DNA from: Coturnix japonica
Taxonomy: Eukaryota > Chordata > Aves > Galliformes > Phasianidae
DNA: 64,000 nucleotides
Assembly: GCF_001577835.2 (NCBI RefSeq)
Contig: NC_029518.1
Location: forward strand, 68,986,053 to 69,050,052
Direction of reading: 5' to 3'
The notes under the pieces are model-generated. The model searched no databases. It was not told where the DNA came from and saw nothing but the letters and a program-made list of their open reading frames with translations. Each line of letters begins with the position of its first letter. The first letter of the stretch is position 1. Both the position numbers and the translations under genes were made by a program. Shown in pieces: positions 11,401 through 23,700 of the stretch.

Positions 11401-14400
11401 ATCTTAGAATATTCACTCTTTTGATAATGATGCTTTGTTTTCCAGACACGTAATTCATTATATATTCATCACAAAACCAAGGGCTGAATTGCCTGGAGAT
11501 ATTTTGCTGCTTCTGGAGAATTTCTGGGCTCACATCAGCAGCTCTCCCAGCACACAGTCTACTTTTTGGGTCCTCACCCACAGCATTCCAAAACAATGTC
11601 CCCTTTTCTATTAGGTCCACTCTGGGTTTCTCTCTGAAAAAAACACAACACCTTTTGCCTTTGAAGATAGAGCATTCAAATGCTATTAGTATCAAGTCTC
11701 TGATAATAAATTCCCCTCTTGATCTAAGAAATCAAGCCTGTTTTCAAGAGTCTGAGGGTTCAGTGAGACTCCTGTTTGAACCAAAGGCATATACAAAATG
11801 CCTAATGCTGGGCAGCTTTCCCTAATTAGTGTGATGCCTTTGGGAGAGGAATAGGGGAGAGAGGTTTGGCACATTTTCTTTTTTCTCCTTTTCATATCTC
11901 TTTGTCAGTCTTTCTATCCCTGAAAGCTGCTTGGTTTGTTGGTTCCTCCCAGATACACACACTCATCTAGTTACAATCTCTTTTTCATGCTGGGTTAGAT
12001 TCTGTTGATACACCTAAATTTCCATCACCTCCTGGGCTGGGGCCTGGAAGTGCTCGCCAGCTCTCTGAGTAATGGGAGCAGCATTGCTGGGCAGCCGGGA
12101 GAAGCGGTTGCAGAGCTGCCTGCTTCCAGCAGGTGGGAGCCTGCCTGCACCGCTGCCCACTTTAATGCTTGCATTGCTGCCTGCACACTCACAAACACCC
12201 CCAGAACTGCAGGAAGCTGGCAGAGCAAAAAAGCACCAAGGCAGTGTTCCAGATTGAAATCACTGGAAGAAATAGTGTGAACGGCCAGAGAGGGTAAGGA
12301 GAGGACAAACATAGGAAAAGTACAGATGTGCATCAAGAAACGATGATGTGAGAAAACACAAACCCTGTGTTTTTTATTTTGGGGTGTTAGCTGAGGATTT
12401 CTTCTCTTGTGGCTGTACCTGTGCTTGTGAGGATGCATGCATTCAGTTGTGCACTGTGTCTGAAAACAGAGCAATGTGAGTGAGATGAGAATCAGAACTC
12501 TGGTTTGTTCCCTATCAGTGGCCAATTGGACCTTTCTGACATAACTTCTGTGCTGCGGCTCACTGATGCTGCTCTCACACACATCAGTGGCTCTTTGCAG
12601 TGTCCTCAGCATGCGATCTCTGTAATGCATGGGGGATGTGCACGGATTCATATAACTGGCACTGACCTGGTTTGGAAGGGACAATAAGAAACAATGGTGA
12701 AACCACGTGGGTAAATGGGGGAAAAAAAAACACACAAAAAACCAACATTATCTTTTCCTGTAACACAGCTCATCTACCACATTACAATCCCGACACTACA
12801 GCCCCTTCTTTTTCAACATCTGGTGCTCTATTTTTCCTGTTCAGATTCTGCTCGTTGCAGGTCAAGTCCTTCCTGCCCTTGCTGAGCTGGCTGTCCGCTG
12901 CTGAATCACTGCTCCCTGCTCAGGGCAGAATATGTTGCTTCCCCCACTAATAACAGCTTCAAGATACAAGGAAAAAGCTGCTCATGAAGGCTGCAGAATT
13001 GTCACCTTTGGAGGAATCCAAAATTCAACTGTACAGAGCCCTGAGAAACCTTGTCTGAGTTGGATCTCCCAGGAGTAAGAGTAGAAAGTAACCTCAGGAC
13101 TTTATCAGTAGATCATAAAGAAATCAAGCCTGTTCCTTGCTGTGTACTAATTAGAGAGGGAGTACAAACATGAAGATTTTCTCTTAAGATTCAGTTCACA
13201 GTTCTATAAAGATTCAGATATTTTTGCAGGCCAAAGAGAGAAAGTAAAATCACGACATGCAGTAAATACGTTATCTCTAGGCTGTGGTTGTGTCCATGAA
13301 ATGCCTGGCTCCAAAACCATATCTAGGAACAGGGAGAAATCAGATATCAGTGTTGATGGTCTCGCATCAAAGCCCCATTTCTTTATGACATTGATGTGAA
13401 AAGAGCCTATCAGTAAGAGCTCAATAACACAATGATAATCTGTGCTGCAAAAAGAACTTCAAAATTCCACTAATAAAAAAAAAAAACGTGGATGATATGA
13501 ATGGGTGAGAGAAAGGGCAGGCAGCCTATTGTTTTGTCTTCGGATCCAGCAACAGGGATCAGCAACAGAAGGAGGCAGCGCACTGAGTGCTGACATCTCC
13601 CATTCAGATCCTTCTGTGAAAGTTTTGGTGTCCGCTTGATGTGTCTTCTTGAATGCATCCAGAATTAAGTTGGTCACCAGTTTTATACTTCAAAGGAAAT
13701 TTGTTTCTTGACTCACACTGGCGAAACAATGAATTGATTCCCCTGGGTGCCTTTTCTGTGCCTCATGAGCTTCTTCCAAGAGTGGTCTGTGGTGACTCCA
13801 GAGGAACCTCTCTTCCTGCAGAGGGACAAGTAGGATCCTCTGGCACTCAGGAAACTCTGTAGGTACACCGAACTGGCTCAGTTGCCAGTGGCAGTGATTT
13901 CTGTGCTACATACTTCTCTGTTGATTCCTGCACACTTACAGTCTCTTGACACAAAACAAGACCTCTTATGAACATTTTATTTCAGTTAATTATTCCAATC
14001 AGCCTAATGCTTTCATAATTACAGTCTTCTTCATGTTGCACTGTATGTTATCTGCAGACAAAGAATCACAGGAGCAGAGGCTAAGTTACAGCTGGCATAA
14101 AAAAATTTGACAGGAAATTACTTGGTCGAGAAAATGGTCTAAAATAAATATAGTTTTCCCACATAAATCTGGAGAACAAAGCAGTTGCACTGCAATGGGG
14201 TTACACTTCCTGGCAATGGGCTAAAGGGAGACAGGGTGGGGAATGCCTACTGGGATATCTCTGTTTCATGACCAACAGCAACTGCAAGTAGAGTGAGAGC
14301 AGGAGGCAGTAACCATCACCAGATGTGGCAGTGAAGCTGTATCAGTTGAGTCTATCTGTGCAATTTGATTGTCATCTTTAATAACACATCTGGCAGCTTT

Positions 14401-15013
14401 TAGAATATGGGCATAGACATCATGATGGCATATTATAGATTTGTGGTTCCAATTCGCTGCTGCCTTCCTATTTATGTAGGACAGGAGTGTTTCTGTGAAG
14501 CTGATGATATCAGGTTTTGTGTCTGCATGTTTACGTAGTTTATTTGCTTGGGGTTTTCTTTGTTTCTTTTTTGGGGGGAGACGTCAGTGTTATGGTGATG
14601 AAGGTGGATTGCAGAGAAGGAGCCAAGTGGTAATATTCCAAATGATTGTACAATTCACAGAGTTCAGGACATCTAAGCAACAGACTAGTGTCATTTCAGC
14701 GCAGAAATTCAAGTGACAGTACAAATAGAGCTGCCCAGATCTGTAGTCATATTCTAGTGTTAGTGCAAAAGCATGAAATATCCCCAATATATAGCCCCAG
14801 TAAATAGCCCCAGTATAATGGGCTGGTTGATGGGTCTGTCAGATGGCCACACATGGAAGTGAATAATTCCAAGAAGATGAGGATCTCAAGGCAAGTCCTT
14901 TTGAGATCAAATGTTTAGACAGAAACTTTACAGTAACTGAGGAAAAGACATGCAAAGATCTTAGGAAAAGAAGCCACACTAAAGTTGCGAGGAATATATG
15001 AGGGAGAGGATTA

Positions 15014-15092
15014 GTGGCCATGGTGGTGATGGGTTGATGATTGGACTAGATGATCCTAGTGGTGCTTTCCAACCCCAGTGATTCTATTATTC
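15014..15092 (+). mobile_element. CR1 LINE 3'-end fragment
   Basis: The text ggttgatgattggactagatgatcc, followed by ttccaaccccagtgattctat (each quoted in part), is the conserved CR1 3' end with its terminal ATTCTATK-type repeat. The copy is 5' truncated to about 80 bp. Confidence 0.75.
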
Positions 15093-15439
15093 CATGTGAA
15101 AAGGTGGTGGCTTTGATAAACACAGAGCTGAGAGCTGGTTTACAAAGTCAGGGTTCATGGGCACAGTCAGAACTGAATGCATTACCTCAAAATACCAAAC
15201 AGGAGTCCTGCAAAGTGAAAGACTGTGAAGGTTGAGTGTTCTGCTGAAGCCATCTTCAGGTCATATGAGTGTATTCTTGATGGAGCATTTGCAGAGGATT
15301 TACCTAGTTATGTTCTGCATAAAACAATGGAAAAATACATTTTTTGGCTTTTAGCTGAATAGACAAGAGACACCCTTATTTACTGGAGCTTTTCTTGTGT
15401 AATTCCATGTGCCCTTTGTTTGTGATATCCCAGTTTTTC

Positions 15440-15975
15440 CAAGCTGCTTTCTGTTACTGTATGTTTAATCAGAAACCAGTCTGTGTTGTACTCATAGGTA
15501 AGAACAGACCAGGGTAACAAAACAGTCTTTTTGGGGAGATACTTTCTTCTGATGAAGGTTTTCCATTTACAGCCACATTCAATACACATGTTTAATCCAG
15601 TTTTTAAACGTTTTCATTATTTTGTGAATAATGTAATATTGATACTGTATCATTGTTGTTCTTTAGTCAGAATGCCATATGGTGCGACATGAATGCCTTA
15701 CAGAATCACATTGCGCAGCTTCATTTTCTCAAGCAAACACATTTGAAATTAATTGAAAAATGGACTAGCTTGGAAAGATCTATTTTCTTTTAAGCCGTGC
15801 TAATTGACGTTAATTAAATTGCCCTCTAACTCTATATTGAGTGTCATATCAGTCTTTCTAATATTTTGCCTGGGATCAGTGTCATGCTGAGGGCTGTAAT
15901 TACTCCGGTTGTTCATTTAATCCTCTCTGAATACTGGCAGAACAATTCTCCGATTAAGCATTCCATCAAACTGCT
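15440..15975 (-). mobile_element. Ancient CR1/L3-type LINE, reverse-transcriptase fragment
   Basis: On the minus strand, 15920 to 15830 reads as a decayed reverse-transcriptase core: NYSP, then after a one-base shift SMTLIPGKILERLI, where CR1 elements have NYRPVSLT.IPGKILE. Going down in coordinate, further blocks match the same order: an asparagine-rich GFxENRS-like stretch near 15780, then CTGTAAGGC...CACCATATGGCATTCTGA near 15680, then AAAAACTGGATTAAA near 15600. The pattern resembles turtle and old amniote CR1 consensus more than young chicken CR1. It is heavily mutated, and borders are accurate to about 40 bp. It is long dead as a coding sequence. Confidence 0.65.
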
Positions 15976-18900
15976 GCTGATGGTTCTGTTACTGTTACTC
16001 ACACCTCCACTAGGATTAGCCTTGAGATGGCCCGGTTAGGGCTCCATGTCTGCCTCATAAGGATGTCTGACTCTTCACCTTTCTTATTTCTTCCATTTTG
16101 TTGCTGTCTTTTTAAAGGCACTTTGAATTATTACTGGGTTTATTACTGATGAAAATTCTGATGGGAGTAATGCAGATGGGCTGTGACAATAGCGGAGGAA
16201 CTCGAGAAACCCTTCCTATCTAGAAACACATCAATTGCAAAAGAAAAACAAATGATGTGGGCTGCATAATGAGAACTGGGGACCACTGTAGTCACAGCAA
16301 AACCAATCCCTATCCAGGGGATGAGGATGTATGGGGAATGCCAGGGGAATCTTCGACACCCGTAGCATCTCCTCTCTGCCTCCTGCTAGTCTGTCCGCTA
16401 GCAGCAGACAGAAATATTCTTCAACAGATCGTGTTAAGCAACAAAGCGCATATTTCAGTTTTTCAACTGAGTGCCTCGCAGCTGCTCAGGGTAAAATAGC
16501 TGTTTTTAAAACATATTTTTCTCTTCTGTGTATCTTTCTCTTTTCAAAGCGTCTTTCCCCGGTTCTAGCAACAGAATCTCCATGTGAAAGCCCCAGTGCC
16601 GCTGCCGAGCGCTCACAAAGCCGCTAATCCAGCCCGCACAGCTCTGGGAAATTGCAGGACTGGCTGAAACAAAAGGGCACGGCTCAGCACGCAACGCACA
16701 TAATCTCTTAGACAGAGCGTAGGGCCGCTTAAAGACGGTTCTGAACCCTCAGAGATCTCCCTGGGCACAATATCACGTCGTGCAGGGAGAAAAGAAGCGT
16801 TGGGTGGACAAAAATAACTCTGAGCAAAGAGCTGTAGTGAAAGCAGAGCGGTATGAAGGGTTGCCTCGTTGTGGTGCTGTAGCATCGTTGTTCATTCCAG
16901 CAGTGAGGGACAACAGCCAAAGGCATTAGGCTCAAAGCACTGCAACACACTCGAGCACATTGTTTGTTGTGGCCTTTCAGGTTTCTGCCCAGTGCAAGCT
17001 TGGACCATTTCCCTTTCTTTTTATACAGCACACAATCCATTTACGGATTTATAAAGGCTTAGAGGCACATGTGCAGTGCCTTACCTCTATCTGATTTTCA
17101 TTCTGTGATAAGAATGCTTGGGGTCATGGGTTCGCGTGCACTCCCCTCCTGCCTGCCATTCACATTGCACTGAAATCTAATTATTCATTAATGTTTATGA
17201 TTGCATGTGGTTCATCAGCATCCTCCTCACTACCTGCAGAAATCCCAGTGTTATCTACGAGGAATGTGTGAGCCCAGCAAGGGGTGCAAGAGGGAACAGA
17301 GGCAGGAGCATAAAGACAAACATGATAACAAAGTGCCAAAGCTATTTATGGTGAAATTTTTGGTCTCAATGGACAGTGGTATGATTTCCATCATGTTGAA
17401 CTCTTATTCCGGGTCACTCACTGATCTTTAACACTGAGAAGTGAAATCTTCCACCACAGTGGTGGTGTCTCTCCCTAGAGACAGTCCTGTATCTAACAAA
17501 CACAAAGAATCCAGCTGACATATTTCAGTGAGCACATTTCTTCTGTGAGCAACTGGAAGAATAGAAGTACGCTTGTTAAAGCAGGCACAAGTAATGGCTT
17601 CAGAAATGCCACTAACTTCATAGTTAGCTTAATTTTTAGTCTCTGACAACATACATAACCGAATCCACTAAACATTATTCTGGCAGCCTGCCCTGGAGAC
17701 ACAGAGTGCCATTTCTGAAAGAACCAGAGCTGTGTAGGATAAACAACTTCCCAGAAGTCAAACAGCATCACATCAATCATGCAGGTGCCTTTGTGCTCCT
17801 CCAGCTACTGCAAACATGAATCACAGCAGAGATGCAATGACACGTTCATCCATATTTGCATTAAAAGCTTTTGGACAAAGGCAAGGACCCATTAGGAAGA
17901 GGTTAGAAAATGTAAATGCTATGGAGTCTTTGATGTGTGGCAGTTGCAGGCTGATTTGGGAATATTTTACACTCTGTGTACTGTATATTAGTGTGCAGTT
18001 TTAAGCTTTACGTAACTAACTGAAGAAGAGAAGGCTGAGTTCATGATTTGTGTAGAGTTGTCACCGTCATGCTGTTATCCAGCAGGTCTCCAAGCTCAGC
18101 AGAAGCTGGGCATTGTATCCCAATGGAGGCCATGCTTCCATGCATGGGGTGGATGCAGGGGAGTGCCCTTTGAGTCAACACTGGTCTCACAAGGCAGCAC
18201 AGGGAACTGTTCTGGAGGGAGTGTGAAGAATAGAAACGGCACATTTTCAGCTGTGATGTCCCTCTGGCCTGGCTCAGTGTTCAGACCTTTTGGCAGAAGC
18301 ATGAGTGCAGGGAAAAGGAGGCAGAGGAGAGCCATGTGAGGTCGTGGGCACCCACTGATGCCAGCAGACATGGAGCTGGACTTTAGCACAACCCAGGGCT
18401 GTAGTGAATAGGGATCAACACAGAGAATTCAGGTATTCATTTCTGCGTCAGCAAGTGCTCTGCATTTCTTTTTTTTACCTTCCCTGTTCAGTTTCATTTC
18501 ATTCAGCTGCCTGAGATTTACTTTTTTTTCATCGTAGATTAGCATTTGCATTCAGCTCCTACTCTAACCCAGATAAATCTGGTATCCGACTTCAAGCACA
18601 AAAGCATTCCAGGAAAGATGCCTTCAGACATTAAAAGGAAATAAATCATCTTTCCTATTATGAAGCTGAACATCACTCACTTGTCTTCATCTCAGTAGTC
18701 CACACTTACTTCTTCATTTGCTCCTGAATGTGGCTATAGACTGAATGTTTACAAAGGATTTGGCATAACCATTTCACATTCTCCCCTGCCTATAGAACTG
18801 CTACTGTATTAATCAAAGGCAGAGGAATCGCAGTTTTCAACTGACATTCTAAAATTTGCTTTGAGATTTTCCAGCACATACTGTCAGATGAAGGCAAAAG

Positions 18901-19566
18901 GTTGGAACATATGCTGCTACTTGGGAATCTAGAATGAAGGGGATATGTTTAATTTTATATTTGTGAGCAGTCACTTGATGGGTGAACCAGAATAAATGCT
19001 GTGTGCTTATCAAAGTGAAATTAAAGAGTAGTTCATATTTGCAGTGTTTCACTTTGAATCCCTAGGAAACGCTTCCCTTCCCAAACATATCAATTGAAAA
19101 GCTTAAATAATAAATTCACTTGAGGAAACATCTCACAGTTAGTCTACAAGCTGCAAAAACAGATTGATTTGGAGAAAAAACTGTTCATTGCAAAGTATTC
19201 CTTCTTTTCTTGTTTAGTATCCACAGACCTTCCATGTACTAAATGGAAATATTGCTGAACTTTTAGCCTCCAGTTTGTATCACAGAGAAAGTAGGCAAAG
19301 TTAGCTCTCCATCTCCTCAAGCTTGAGGCTGAGCAAAATTTAAGGATAATATTTAGAAAATATTTTGTTTGAACACAGTTTTGGGCTTTCATGATATCTT
19401 CTAGTAAATTCCCTCGGTTCCTTAGAGGATATTCTCTTATGTGTATCAAGGAACCTCAGCTTTTCCTGGGAAGCTGGGTGGATTCATTGTTGTTCAATGC
19501 TTGTGAATCCTCAGTGCTCCTGGGAAGCTTCCTCATGTATTAGAAAGGGAACAGCACTTTAATCAA

Positions 19567-19760
19567 ATCATAGAATCAGAGAGTCATAGACTCATAGACT
19601 CATAGAATGGTTTGGGTTGGAAAGGACTTTTAAGTAGTTCTGACCCCCTGCTATAGGGAGGGGCACCTCCCTCTAGACCGGGTTGCTCAAATCCAGCATG
19701 GCCTTAAACACCTCCAAGCTGGGGGCAGTCACAACCCTGCTGAGCAACCTGATCCAGTGC
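19567..19760 (-). mobile_element. CR1 LINE 3' fragment
   Basis: The + strand shows the reverse complement of a CR1 3' end: tcatagaatggtttgggttg, ggaaaggac, then caaatccagcatggccttaa and the ccagtgc motif. The terminal octamer repeats are expanded as three TCATAGA-type units at 19582-19608. The copy lies about 0.9 kb upstream of GABRR1 exon 1. Confidence 0.85.
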
Positions 19761-20672
19761 ATTAAGAAGTTACAAAAATGTATTCCAAAGAGAAGAGAAA
19801 CTTCATACAGTTTACTGCAAAGACTGAGAAGTGATTTGATTAGAGCATACCTAATATCATAAGGTGAAAAGAGCAGCCATTAAGGTACATTTTATCCCCT
19901 TTGAGAAGCATATATGAATCAGTGGGAACTGAAAACAGGTCATTTTTGAAGATAAGATGGGTACAACTTGTTTGAACAGCACCAACATTTAACCTTTTAA
20001 GCAAACTAGTGGTGACTGATTTCTCATCATCTGATATGCTTCCCAGAGACCCTGCCCAGCTGTGAGATTTGGGACCCACACCTTCAAGGTGCTGACATCT
20101 CCAGTCAGACCACCACTGACTGTTAAAGTACTCAGAAGAACACGGAGGATCAAAACACTATACTGCAGATCCAAGTGGAAATGAAGAATTTTCACTGCAA
20201 ACCAATATGTTTATTAACACTTCTTAATCTATTGAAATACTTGAAACAAATGTTAGTAATATACGGGTTAAGTTCAGTGATTAAAAATTACTTATGACAC
20301 CTGTCAGATCAGTTGCACTACTTTGGTTAACCAGAGAGAAATACATATGTGCCACTTACGATAGATACGAAAAAAGGGTTCAGTTTAAACCCATTAATAA
20401 AATAGCTTGTTTGGACAAAAAATAATTGTTCTCTGAGAATACAGGAACACTGCTAGAAAATCCCTGCCATCTGACGTAGAGGGATTTATAGGTTTAGTGG
20501 AAATTGCTTTCCCCACTGTCCAGATTAAATACTGCAGGATGATTTTTTGTATGAGTAAACATCCTTCCAATAACGATCAGACCGATAATGTCTTAAAAAG
20601 AGAAACAGGATCTACATTTTGGCTTTCTCTTTCTTGTATGGACTATTTCTGGACACAGAACCTTCAGGTAAC

Positions 20673-20794
20673 ATGTTGACTGTCCATAAAATGCATTTTA
20701 GCATCTTCCTGCTGTTCTGGGGATGGGTTTTATCCACTGAATGCAGAGTCCACCGACAAGGAAAAGAAATACACGAGGTATACAAAAAAGGCAG
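20673..20794 (+). CDS. GABRR1: GABRR1 coding exon 1 (start codon, signal peptide)
   Basis: It encodes [20 protein letters not shown] and then STECR...EIHEVYKKG, 40 codons plus AG, with donor GTGAGT at 20795. It aligns without gaps to the human rho1 N terminus (MLAVPNMRFGIFLLWWGWVL). The 5' UTR start and promoter cannot be fixed from sequence; no CpG island or clear TATA box lies just upstream. Confidence 0.9.
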
Positions 20795-23700
20795 GTGAGT
20801 TTCATTTTCTTTTTTACATTCAAATAGCTTCTGTTTGGACAAATACAGTGTTAAAGATCAAAGCATAGCGTCTATCAACTGTTTTGAATTTGCAGATTGT
20901 GATCTATCAGTCAAAAGATTCTCTTCTGTAGTTTTTGACAGTCAGTAAGTTCTAATGCATTTTCTGTAGTGAAAATCATTGTTTCCCCCCCATAAGCGGG
21001 GTTTTGAGGTATCTCAAAGTTTGGAAAAGTGCAGAAAAGAAGAATTTGATTGTATTTATCAGGGTTAAAATGTTATATTTACATGATAGTGGAAAGGAAA
21101 CTTAGGTGCCTGAGGATTGTTGTATTCACTGAAGATTAAAATGACAGGAGATGTGGATTGAAGGGATTCAGAATATATTTTCTTCTTCCTGTGCTGTTTG
21201 TTAATAAAGCTTTTCCGGAAAAAAAAAGAAAATAAAATGCAAACCTGAAGGATACGGTCATTTATCAAAGGAAAGAGCATTCAGGGTACTGAGTGAAGAT
21301 ATGCAAAATGAATGAAAATACTCAGTTTGTTCTCCCTTTCCTCTCTCCCTATTTCAAAAAGGAGATGTATATGATGTTTTTCTCCCGCTGTCTTTTAGAC
21401 TGTCATTTTAGGAAGTTTTGAGCTGAGGAAGTATTTGTTTGGGGTTTTTGGTTTGTTTTCTTTTTTTTCCCTATGACTTCGTTTTGATGACTTGCATCAT
21501 ATCTGGGAATATTTGAAAATCTCTGTGAGGATTTTCATACTCAGACACATTACAAGGTATCTCTGGAGGAAAAGCAGACTTTTCTCTTTGTATGTATGCA
21601 ACTGACGTATTCAGATCACTGTTCAAATGTTGTAAACTTCTGCTTGTGAAAGGCTGAACCGAAGGCAGTTTATGCTTTGCTCTGGTCACTGTCTCTGTTC
21701 TTTAATGACTCCAGTTTGCCATCAGTACTGTACAGTGCAAGAGGATAGAAATGCAGGAGTGCCACTCTCCTGAGGAATTCAAGCCATTCCTGTTAGCTTT
21801 CAGGGAAAAAATGTAATTGAAAAGTGAAAGGAAGGAAACTGCAAACCCTTTTATTTTCCGGTGTTCCTGTCTGTCAATGCTTAGGAAAACTAGGCAGAGC
21901 AACTGCAGTGTCACAGTGGTACATGAGGGTTCCTGAGCCATCCTCTTATACACAGGAAGTGGCCTTAAGCATCGATGACACCTTCATGGATGTACAACCG
22001 GCAAAATGGGTGCCCTGCTCACGGTCAGCCCCCAGGGATGCATTGCCAGAGTCTCACTGTCTGTGAGGAATCTCAAAACCTCTGTTCTCCTTGAGGGCTC
22101 ATGGCAGTGATCATGGAGGTGGTGTGCTGACTGTGGCAAAAGGAAGGCATGAGGAGCAAGGTGCTTCAGTTTGAACTGAGAAGCAGCCAGCAGGGAGGAG
22201 TCTGTATACCCAGCCATGTTCTTGTCCAGCATCTTCAGCACCAGCTCACACTGCACCAAGCACAATAGCAGTGCTGTGATTAAGTAGCAGTGTACCAAAT
22301 CGCAGCAGAAGCGTTAAGATTGCATGAAAATGGAAAATAAATACCTATCCAGTTCACATAGGAATGGCCCTTTTACCCACACCGGGTGCATGCGGTATAA
22401 TTGTGCCAGCACAAGCTTCTCAGGCTGCCGTGGGGTGTTGCAGCTCCCAAGCCGGGCCCACCACCCTCACAGCACTCCCACACTGGCCCAGGAGCCATTT
22501 CTGGCCTACTTCTGCCTCAGCAGAGCAGTGCTGATGTTGAGGAAGGCTGGCAGGGACAGGACAGCAGCACTGGTTCGTTTTCCATCAGCAACCCAATACA
22601 GCGCTTGCCTTCCCAGTATGGGATAGGCCATGCAAGACCAGTGGTCTCACAGCCTTGTCATTTATAAGAACAAAAAGATGGCCCTGAGCATCCATATGTT
22701 TTCCTTCTAACTACAAGCAATGAAGCCTTCTGCCATATAAATTATTTTCTGTGAACTCCTAATTTCTGATAATTGCCTTCAGTGCCAGATAAACAGAAGA
22801 TAGTAATAATAGTATTGTACATGTTTTTTAACTTCAGCTTTCATCTGTTTTCTCCTATTCTTTGCTACCTGGTCTCTTTTCCATCCAGGTATTTGTAGGT
22901 GTATCAAACCCACTCTTCATTTCCTCTTATTTATATTCAGATCAAGCTTCTTCAATTTCTCAGCATAGGATGTTTCCCACACATTGGCTCTCACTCCTTT
23001 CCAGGGAGACAGCAGGACTGGGTGCAGTATTTGTACGTAGGTGCTGTTATTCTTGTTGACCTCCTGGCACCGTGTTCATAGTCTCAGTAGCAGTCCTGCA
23101 GTGGAGGTCACAAACACTCGACACAATTGGGCATCCAGGTGTAGCAGGACACAAGGCCTTGTCTAGAGGTACAACCAGTCCTGTTTGCATGCAGGATCCA
23201 ATATGTTAAAATGCTGATCATATGAGATTGTTCTGAAGTAGGCATTGTTCCTTGCATTTCAAAATCAGAGTCTTTTCCCATCACAGAAATAGAGCCTGGG
23301 AGAAAATCAGTGTGCAGAAGGATCCTATCTAAGATGAGAAGAAACTCGTTGTGAAGATTGCTCCTGACCATTTAGATGGTTTAGATTTGGTCAATGATTC
23401 TGCTTCCCCTTCCCTCAATAATCAGCCCTGAAACTGTTACAGAAATTTACTTCATAGTTCCTTTTCAAGCACTGTTATTTCTTGTTCCACAAGGTTTGAG
23501 GCACCAGGATGGAAATTTACTGCAACTTTTGCCTTCTGAAGAGGCTCACTGGAGTCTGATGGAGCAAATCAATCTGAAGTGGAAAAGGCAGGCTCCACAT
23601 GACCATGAAGTACTCAGACTGGCTCAGTTTGCACCCTCAGCCTTTCTAGCTTCCATAAGTCATTTGGAGACATGCAGCCTTCCACTGTGGGTACCTGCCA

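Larger units (their letters stand above)
2419..20672. other. GABRR2-GABRR1 intergenic region
   Basis: These 18.3 kb contain the GABRR2 3' UTR (end not identifiable), intergenic DNA and the GABRR1 5' flank. Recognised contents are an old CR1 reverse-transcriptase relic near 15440-15975, a CR1 3' tail at 15014-15092 and a CR1 fragment at 19567-19760. Three open frames of 176-236 codons on the minus strand (10179-12735) match no family I know and are not called as genes. There is no CpG island. Short TAATTA-type, homeodomain-like motifs occur near 13980-14025 and 17180-17200, but I cannot show that they function. Confidence 0.7.

Noticed and set aside
17451-17465. Palindrome CCACCAC-A-GTGGTGG
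   Set aside because: Single 7-bp-arm palindrome with no partner or context.
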